Source of the DNA: Deltaproteobacteria bacterium
GTDB lineage: Bacteria > Desulfobacterota > Deferrimicrobia > Deferrimicrobiales > Deferrimicrobiaceae
Direction: 5' to 3'
DNA: 64,000 nucleotides
Assembly: GCA_021815305.1 (NCBI GenBank)
Contig: JAKAHC010000004.1
Coordinates: 233,057 to 297,056, forward strand
The position numbers and the translations under genes are program-made. Shown piece after piece: positions 58,938 to 64,000 of the stretch (positions are counted from its first letter, which is position 1; each line of letters opens with the position of its first letter). Under the pieces are notes generated by a model. It was not told where the DNA came from and ran no database searches. It saw nothing but the letters and a program-made list of their open reading frames with translations.

Positions 58938-59840
58938 ATGAAGTCACCGTTCGTGATCTGCGGAGCGACCGGAAATGTCGGCTCCAAGGTCGCCGGGGCG
59001 CTGCTTGCCGCCGGCGAACCGGTTCGGGGCATCGCGAGGGAACGGGTACGCCTGGGCCCTCTGGCTGCAAGGGGGGCGGAGCCGTTCCCGGGGGACATCG
59101 GGGATGCGAAGTTCCTGTCGAAAGCCTTCACGGGGGCTCGCGCGGTGTTCGTGATGCTCCCGACGAGTTTCAACGTCTCCGATATGCGGGAATACCAGGA
59201 CCGGCTCGGGGAATCCCTGGTGTCGGCCCTTTCGGACGCCAGGGTACCGCGCGTCGTCACCTTGAGCAGCGTCGGGGCGCACCTGTCCCGGGGTACGGGG
59301 CCGATCCTGGGGCTGCACGGCCTGGAAACGAAGATCGACACGCTGACGGCAACGGCGGCGATGCACCTTCGGCCCGGCTACTTCATGGAAAATCACCTCT
59401 TCAGCCTCCCCGTCCTCCGGGAGCGGGGGATCAACGGGAGCCCGATCCGACCCGACGCGCAGATCCCCATGGTCGCGACGAAGGACATCGCGGACGTTGC
59501 CGCCAGGCTGCTGAGGGACGAAACCTTCACCGGCCGCGCGGTCCGTTATCTTCTCGGACCGCGTGACCTGACGATGTCCGAGGCAACCCGGATCCTCGGC
59601 CAAGCGATCGGACGCCCCGACCTCAAATACGTCCAGTTCTCCGAAGAGGAGGCGCGCAAGGCGATGACGGGAATGGGGATGTCCGAAAGCGCCGTCGACG
59701 CGATGCTCGAGATGGATCGGGGTTTCAACGAGGGAACCATACGCTCCACCCGGGAGCGGAACGCGGAGAGCACGACGCCGACGACCCTGGAGGAGTTCGC
59801 CAAAACCGTCTTCGCGCACGCGTACCGGGCCGCCGCGTAG
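58938..59840 (+). CDS. NmrA-like NAD(P)-binding protein
   Basis: 300 residues. The Rossmann motif is VICGATGNVGSKVAGALL, followed by TLSSVGAHLSRGTGPI and GYFMENHLFSLPVL, as in NmrA/HSCARG and NAD(P)H azoreductase-like atypical SDRs. The catalytic Tyr-x3-Lys is absent, so it may be a redox sensor or a non-classical reductase. ACAGGAGG precedes the ATG. The gene stops with TAG, then a run of seven T at about 59857, possibly a weak terminator. Confidence 0.78.
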   Translation: MKSPFVICGATGNVGSKVAGALLAAGEPVRGIARERVRLGPLAARGAEPFPGDIGDAKFLSKAFTGARAVFVMLPTSFNVSDMREYQDRLGESLVSALSDARVPRVVTLSSVGAHLSRGTGPILGLHGLETKIDTLTATAAMHLRPGYFMENHLFSLPVLRERGINGSPIRPDAQIPMVATKDIADVAARLLRDETFTGRAVRYLLGPRDLTMSEATRILGQAIGRPDLKYVQFSEEEARKAMTGMGMSESAVDAMLEMDRGFNEGTIRSTRERNAESTTPTTLEEFAKTVFAHAYRAAA

Positions 59841-59930
59841 TCCGGCGCACCCGTTTTTTTGTGGATCGCGTCCCCGGGGCGGGAACGGACCGGCCGTCCC
59901 CTTGTGCGGGATGTGGTATCTTCCCCGTTG

Positions 59931-61145
59931 ATGGGAAGCATCGGCAAGATCGCCGGGCGCGGCGCAAAGAGGGTCGTAACGGGCCTCGACGTGCTCGCAG
60001 GGGAACGCTTCGCCCCCCTGCGGGGGCTTTCGGTGGGGCTCGTGTGCAACCCCACGGCGGTGGATCGGCGGTTGCGCCATGCCGCGGACCTGTTCCACGA
60101 AGCGCGGAGCGTCCGGCTCGCCGCGCTCTTCGGCCCGGAACACGGGATCCGCGGCGACCTGCAATACATGGCCGCCGTGGGGGACGAGCGCGACCGGCGG
60201 ACGGGAGTGCGGGTCCACTCGCTGTACGGAAACCGCCCCGAGTCGCTTCGACCGGCCGGCGGGACGTTGCGCGGACTCGACGCGCTGGTCTTCGACATCC
60301 AGGACGTCGGGGCGCGCTGCTACACCTACCAGGCCACCATGCTCTTCTGCATGGAAGCCGCGGCCCGCGAGAAGCTCGGCTTTTTCGTCCTCGACCGTCC
60401 GAACCCGATCGGCGGACGCTCGGTGGAGGGCCCCGCCCTGCGCCCCGGCTTCGAGAGTTTCTGCGGCGTGCACGACGTGGCGGTCCGCCACGGGCTCACC
60501 GTCGGCGAACTGGCCGGGCTGTACCGGGAGGAGCGGCGGCTCGACCTGGCGCTCGAGGTGATCCCCTGCCGCGGCTGGCGGCGGGGAATGTTCCAGCGCG
60601 ACACCGGGCTCCCGTGGGTCTTTCCGTCGCCCAACATGCCGACGCCGGACACGGCGCTGGTCTACCCCGGGATGTGCCTCCTCGAAGGCACGAACCTGAG
60701 CGAGGGCCGCGGCACCACGCGGCCGTTCGAGCTGTTCGGCGCGCCGTGGCTCGATGCCGGGCGGCTGGCGGAGGCGCTCGGGGCGGAGAGGCTGCCGGGC
60801 GTCCGGTTCCGGCCGGCCGGCTTCGTTCCGACCTGGGACAAGCATGCCGGAGTGCGTTGCCACGGCGTCGAGGTCGTCGTCATCGACCGCGAGGCGTTCC
60901 GTCCCTTCCGCACCGGGGCGGCCTGCATCGCCGCGGCGCGCGCCCAGGATCCCGGACGCTTCCGCTGGCGGACGGAAGCCTACGAGTTCGTGGAGCACCT
61001 TCCCGCGTTCGACCTCCTGTGCGGCTCGGATCGCGAACGGAGGGCGATCGAACGCGGCCGTGGTTGGCGCCACCTCACGGCGGAATGGACGCGTGAAGAA
61101 CGGGCTTTCAGGAAGCGGCGCTCCCGCCACCTTCTTTACGAGTGA
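59931..61145 (+). CDS. Exo-beta-N-acetylmuramidase NamZ family (DUF1343)
   Basis: 404 residues. DUF1343 hallmarks are LSVGLVCNPTAVDR, RLAALFGPEHGIRGD, LVFDIQDVGARCYTY and FVLDRPNPIGG, with a C-terminal domain to HLLYE. NamZ enzymes release terminal MurNAc from peptidoglycan fragments. Most homologues are exported, but no signal peptide is seen here, so a cytosolic role in cell-wall recycling is possible. No good ribosome site is at the ATG 59931. The stop overlaps the next gene (GTGA). Confidence 0.85.
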   Translation: MGSIGKIAGRGAKRVVTGLDVLAGERFAPLRGLSVGLVCNPTAVDRRLRHAADLFHEARSVRLAALFGPEHGIRGDLQYMAAVGDERDRRTGVRVHSLYGNRPESLRPAGGTLRGLDALVFDIQDVGARCYTYQATMLFCMEAAAREKLGFFVLDRPNPIGGRSVEGPALRPGFESFCGVHDVAVRHGLTVGELAGLYREERRLDLALEVIPCRGWRRGMFQRDTGLPWVFPSPNMPTPDTALVYPGMCLLEGTNLSEGRGTTRPFELFGAPWLDAGRLAEALGAERLPGVRFRPAGFVPTWDKHAGVRCHGVEVVVIDREAFRPFRTGAACIAAARAQDPGRFRWRTEAYEFVEHLPAFDLLCGSDRERRAIERGRGWRHLTAEWTREERAFRKRRSRHLLYE

Positions 61146-61690
61146 ACCTCCGGCGCTTTTCCCTGAAGCCGTTCCGAAAGGAGGACCGGCCCGACATCGG
61201 GATCTCGGGGACGATCCGGCGGCGTGCGGACGCATTGCACCTCGGCTGCACGGTCTTCGGCGATCTGTCGAAGGTCGTCCTCCCCGCGCCGGAAAAGACG
61301 CGGGAAAGGAGGGACCGCCTCTGGGAAGAAACCTGCCTGGAACTCTTTCTGGCGGAAAAGGATTCCCCGCGCTACTGGGAATTCAACCTCTCGCCGGCGG
61401 GTCCCTGGAATGTCTACCGCTTCACGTCGTACCGGAAAGGCATGGAGGAGGAGCCGGCCCGCACGTCACTCCCCTTCCGTGTCCGGACGGATGCCGGGAA
61501 CTCCCTCCGACTTGCCCTGGACCTGGAGTTCGGGACGATCCTCCCGCCCGGCAAGGCCATCGAGGTTGCCGTCTGCGCCGTCCTCCGGACCGCGACGGGC
61601 GGAATCAGCCACTGGGCGCTTGCCCACCCCGGCCCGCGTCCGGACTTCCACAATCGAGAAGGGTTTACGTTGGCCTTTCCCGCAGGGTGA
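61142..61690 (+). CDS. DOMON-like domain protein
   Basis: 182 residues. The GTG start overlaps the NamZ-type stop. A single beta-sandwich pattern (DALHLGCTVFGDLSKVVLP, RLWEETCLELFLAEKD, YWEFNLSPAGPWNVYRF) matches the DOMON-like/CBM9-like family. Such domains bind sugars or haem in other proteins. Coupling to a MurNAc glycosidase suggests a cell-wall sugar role. No signal peptide is present. Confidence 0.72.
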   Translation: MNLRRFSLKPFRKEDRPDIGISGTIRRRADALHLGCTVFGDLSKVVLPAPEKTRERRDRLWEETCLELFLAEKDSPRYWEFNLSPAGPWNVYRFTSYRKGMEEEPARTSLPFRVRTDAGNSLRLALDLEFGTILPPGKAIEVAVCAVLRTATGGISHWALAHPGPRPDFHNREGFTLAFPAG

Positions 61691-61819
61691 GGGGAGAATC
61701 CGGTCTGGTCTCGCTTCCCGGAATGGGCGGTGCGAGAAACGAGGGAACCCGTACGCGCATCGTAGGAAAGACAGGGGGGACAACCCTGTCCGCCCGGGAC
61801 AAGACACAGGGAGGCACCC

Positions 61820-61996
61820 ATGAATAAACTGATAAGCTGCTGGAACGTTACGGAAAAGTGCTATTTCGTCGTGCGGGACGAATCGGAGGAAGAGGTCCTG
61901 AAAAAGTTCGCCGAGCACGTGGAATCGGCCCATCGCATGAAGCTCACGGAGGATCTGCGGGAGAAGGCGAAAGCGATGATCCGGAAGGCTGCGTAA
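61820..61996 (+). CDS. DUF1059-family small protein
   Basis: 58 residues, short but clear. GGGAGGCACCC precedes the ATG, and the sequence (ISCWNVTEKCYFVVRDESEE, then EHVESAHRMKLTEDLREKAK) matches DUF1059 in length and pattern. Its function is unknown. It is the last intact gene before the decayed region. Confidence 0.7.
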   Translation: MNKLISCWNVTEKCYFVVRDESEEEVLKKFAEHVESAHRMKLTEDLREKAKAMIRKAA

Positions 61997-62040
61997 CCCT
62001 TTTCCGACGCATCGTCCCGCAAAACCGCACGGCGCCGGTC

Positions 62041-62166
62041 TGTTTCGACGGTGGCAAGGTGGAATCCGCTCACGAGAGGCTCCCAAACCCCCTGCCTGTG
62101 GGCTTCGATGACGGCCGTTGTGTCCAGAAGGACGTTCTCACGGAGAGGAAATCTTAAGCCATCCAT
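62041..62166 (-). pseudogene. 5' fragment of a gene, truncated
   Basis: The first 42 codons (MDGLRFPLRENVLLDTTAVI then EAHRQGVWEPLVSGFHLATV) look like a genuine N-terminus, with a PIN-like LLDTTAVIEAH core. Afterwards the frame runs into the complement of the DUF1059 gene and loses sense. A deletion or rearrangement is likely. The identity is a guess from pattern only. Confidence 0.4.
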
Positions 62167-62594
62167 CCGCAGGGCCGCTGATTTGCCTAATGGCCGTACT
62201 CCTGCAGGATGAGCGTGACATCCCTCATGAAAACCGCGGCATATTCCGCGCCATGGTAGAGGCTGTCGTCATTCAATTGCGAGTCGCAGAGATCTCAACC
62301 GCAACAGGAGCGGCGGTGTTCCCTTCATGGGGAAGGGCTGGGCATGTCCCCGAAATGTGACCGGGCCTCGCATCAATCCATGGGCGCTGAACTCCGGCGC
62401 GTGCTCGTCAGGCACCGGCAGCGGTTTGCCGTCCTTCAGGAAGAACAGCGGTTCCGGCTTCTCCAGAGAGTATGCCGCGGACATTTGGTTCATCTTCAGG
62501 TCATGCAGTTGTGACGCGATTTCGGCGATCAAGATACAGGATGCAGTCCGACGCCTCCGGACCAAGACACAGCGAGTTGTACTCGCACACGGTG
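62167..62594. other. 428-base stretch without a convincing gene
   Basis: Reading frames on the minus strand look like gene fragments in shifting frames, for example KPEPLFFLKDGKPLPVPDEH (around 62400-62460) and a 29-codon frame MNDDSLYHGAEYAAVFMRDV (62188-62277). None has a ribosome site and a full length. Decayed remains of one or two small genes fit best. Confidence 0.4.
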
Positions 62595-63059
62595 TCACTT
62601 CCACATTCTCGGATCGAAGCTGCACTTCTCCGCTACGCCGATACGGACCTTGCGAGCCAGCGGATGACGGGGGTTCAAGACGAAGTTGGCCGCCCCGGGA
62701 ACGAGAACTGAAGGAACCTTGAGGACGGCCGCTTTTCCCTCACGGATCCATTTCTCCCCGATGGCCATCGTCTCCTGAGTTGGCGGCTCATCGCGCCAGC
62801 GTGAAGGCAGATCTGCGATGGCCAGTTCCAGCAACGGCACTTCGGCCGGAATCTCCACTCGAAATATCACGAAGTCGATCTTCGCCGCCGCGGCCTTGAG
62901 ATTGACGAACGCCTCCAAGGCCGCCAAGGCGGGATGGTCGGCCAGGTAAACGACGGGGATCCCCCTCGGATTCCACCGTCCTCCCTCCAGCCGCGCTCCT
63001 TCCCCGTCGAAGGCGTGCGCGGCGTGGCGGGCCTTGGACAGGCGCCAGGCAACGATCAC
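62595..63059 (-). CDS. RES-domain toxin
   Basis: 154 residues. The GTG at 63059 overlaps the antitoxin stop (GTGA). RES-family features are WRLSKARHAAHAFDGEGARL then GGRWNPRGIPVVYLADHPALAALEAFVNL, with the Arg and Glu of the active site, and a C-terminal FVLNPRHPLARKVRI. RES toxins degrade or consume NAD+. It pairs with the Xre/MbcA-type antitoxin upstream. An intact pair within a decayed region suggests it is retained or recently arrived. Confidence 0.88.
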   Translation of the reverse strand: MIVAWRLSKARHAAHAFDGEGARLEGGRWNPRGIPVVYLADHPALAALEAFVNLKAAAAKIDFVIFRVEIPAEVPLLELAIADLPSRWRDEPPTQETMAIGEKWIREGKAAVLKVPSVLVPGAANFVLNPRHPLARKVRIGVAEKCSFDPRMWK

Positions 63060-63502
63060 GACAGGACGCCGTGCTCGATACGGACAAGGAGACTTTCGAC
63101 CTCCCGCGCGCCGGCCTCGGTGCGCATCAGTTCGATCGCGGAGTGCCCCCCCAGCCCCACCTGCTTCTCGCGCAACCATGCCCGGGCTGCATTTTTATCC
63201 TCCAGGACATGCTCGGCGAGCGCGAAGAGCCGCGCAAAACGATAAATACGATCGCTTACGGAGACGGGAAGCCGGGCCTTCTCGGCGTGACGCCACCTGG
63301 AGGCGGTCTTGGCGCTCACATCCAGGGCACTTGATACCTCCCGATCGCTCAGCATCAAGGCCTCCTTGAGATGCTCCAGCGCATGGAATGGAAACCCCTT
63401 CTCGATTTGCACGGTCCACGCCAGAGTGGACCACCGGGATTTCCCGAAGACCTTTCGTCCGCCGAGGACCTCGGCAACCTCCTTGTACTCAACCGAACCC
63501 AT
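63056..63502 (-). CDS. Xre/MbcA/ParS-type antitoxin
   Basis: 148 residues, starting at the ATG at 63502 with AGGGAGGATC upstream. The N-terminal helix-turn-helix region (HLKEALMLSDREVSSALDVS) precedes a DUF2384 toxin-binding domain (SAIELMRTEAGAREVESLLV). It neutralises the RES toxin encoded next and should repress the pair through the repeat at 63533-63556. An ATG at 63526 would give 156 residues but lacks a better ribosome site. Confidence 0.85.
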   Translation of the reverse strand: MGSVEYKEVAEVLGGRKVFGKSRWSTLAWTVQIEKGFPFHALEHLKEALMLSDREVSSALDVSAKTASRWRHAEKARLPVSVSDRIYRFARLFALAEHVLEDKNAARAWLREKQVGLGGHSAIELMRTEAGAREVESLLVRIEHGVLS

Positions 63503-63532
63503 ATGATCCTCCCTGCTGCATATCATTCCACT

Positions 63533-63570
63533 TTTGTCCTAATTGTATCAGACAAATGTCAACGCGGCAA
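63533..63570 (-). promoter_or_regulatory. Promoter and operator of the RES/Xre pair
   Basis: On the minus strand TTGCCG (63570-63565) and TACAAT (63547-63542) are 17 bases apart. The inverted repeat TTTGTC-N12-GACAAA (63533-63556) covers the -10 box, a natural site for autorepression by the antitoxin complex. Confidence 0.6.
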
Positions 63571-63659
63571 CAAGATCGTTGCCGCACCACTATTCCATAA
63601 AATAGTTGGGACTCGAACCTGGTCCTACGCGTTACGCGGTAAACACATCCGCAGTCATT

Positions 63660-63793
63660 TACGCCGTCGCCTTCGAAACAACCGCGCGGACGTCCACGAA
63701 GAGAAATTTCCGGATCGCGCCGAGGACCGCGGAGAAGTTCTCCAGCGTCGGGTTGCCGGATTTTGAAAGCATCCGGTGCAGGTTCTTGCTCGG
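63660..63793 (-). pseudogene. Truncated Xre-type antitoxin, C-terminal 44 codons
   Basis: The minus-strand frame PSKNLHRMLSKSGNPTLENF through to VDVRAVVSKATA and TAA matches the C-terminal part of HigA-like phage-type antitoxins (LHRMLSxxGNPxLxNF). A TAG lies directly upstream at 63794-63796, and the N-terminal HTH half is missing. The break is about 85-110 bases from the mobile-element-like repeats. Confidence 0.55.
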
Positions 63794-63877
63794 CTAGCGC
63801 CGTTACGCCGCGGGACGGGTCGTGAACTTCAGGCCAAACGATACCTGGAACTCCGTTGCCTTGACGACCGGTCTTGC

Positions 63878-64000
63878 GTATTCCGGTGATTCCGGCCGCC
63901 TGTTCCGTTGGAACCCGGCCACCTGATCCGGCGGATGCCGGCCGCCTTCCGGAGCGAAGCGACGCTGGCGGTTATGGTTTTCGCATAGTGGCCGGGATCA
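63878..64000. mobile_element. IS21-like terminal repeat region (element continues beyond the edge)
   Basis: Read on the minus strand, three units of about 22 bases occur: GGCGGCCGG-ATC-CCGGATCA, GGTGGCCGGGTTCCAACGGA and GGCGGCCGGAATCACCGGAA followed by TACGCA. This GGYGGCCGG..CGGAA series ending in GGAATACGCA resembles the multiple end repeats of IS21-family elements. A further GGCCGG copy sits at 63989-63994. No transposase is visible inside the window. Bases 63797-63877 show nothing else. Confidence 0.45.

Noticed and set aside
59841..59880. Terminator after the NmrA-like gene
   Set aside because: The T7 run is present but no good stem precedes it.
62269..62625. 118-residue minus-strand frame in the decayed region
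   Set aside because: Only a middle part looks protein-like, no ribosome site, and the C-terminus is nonsense; likely a fragment.

Overview
The window is high-GC (roughly two thirds G+C by eye), densely coded bacterial DNA. Gene content points to a Desulfobacterota-type organism (the former Deltaproteobacteria). It includes a DUF3373-type porin next to an octahaem cytochrome, several sigma-54 promoters with enhancer-binding activators, a PutA without a DNA-binding domain, rubrerythrin, and a DraT/DraG pair that implies nitrogen fixation elsewhere in the genome. This lineage call is inference; there is no rRNA gene in the window. Start codons are mixed: TTG and GTG starts that overlap the upstream stop codon (TTGA, GTGA) are common.

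Layout. 1-5 kb: a partial aldehyde dehydrogenase, a small exported protein and an ADP-forming acyl-CoA synthetase. 3.3-9.6 kb, minus strand: one tight operon leuC-leuD-aguB-aguA-small exported protein-zinc ribbon-radical SAM protein. 9.9-12.7 kb: a coiled-coil stress-type protein, epmA and an MFS transporter. 12.7-17.5 kb: a TolC/EmrA/EmrB-type efflux operon with its TetR repressor and a likely operator. 17.5-19.1 kb: thioesterase, gamma-carbonic anhydrase and an OsmC-family protein. 19.2-23.6 kb: a sugar-type ABC importer. 23.5-31.4 kb: MFS transporter, lipoprotein, draT-draG, a large unknown membrane protein, two sigma-54-driven lipoproteins and panE. 31.4-36.9 kb: an octahaem cytochrome, small exported protein and porin, divergent from a PAS/sigma-54 activator. 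37-50 kb: MsrA, RhlE, an alpha/beta hydrolase, PutA, tRNA-Pro, rdgB, rph, argD, a type III polyketide synthase with a methyltransferase, and an Lgt-like protein. 50-61.7 kb: a Crp/Fnr regulator, GlcG-like protein, PAP2 and DedA-PAP2-LssY proteins, rubrerythrin, ACT protein, zwf, an NtrC-type regulator, a degenerate receiver driven by sigma-54, an NmrA-like protein, NamZ-type and DOMON-like proteins. 61.8-64 kb: a decayed edge with a DUF1059 protein, a RES/Xre toxin-antitoxin pair, truncated gene pieces and IS21-like terminal repeats.

The most notable result is two genes with an in-frame TGA exactly at the catalytic cysteine: an OsmC-family protein (18651-19121, TGA at 18927-18929) and an exported MsrA (37146-37943, TGA at 37311-37313). 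In both, a hairpin with GGU at or near its apex lies about 20 nt downstream of the TGA, as expected for a bacterial SECIS. They are best read as selenoproteins. A normal annotation would split or truncate both, and together they imply a selenocysteine-using host.

The second notable unit is a self-contained respiratory-type module. A PAS-PAS-AAA+ activator whose two PAS domains share a C-x8-C-x3-C-P motif is divergent from a porin, a small exported protein and an octahaem tetrathionate-reductase-family cytochrome. The intergenic region holds TGTTTCA/TGAAACA inverted repeats and a candidate -24/-12 promoter.
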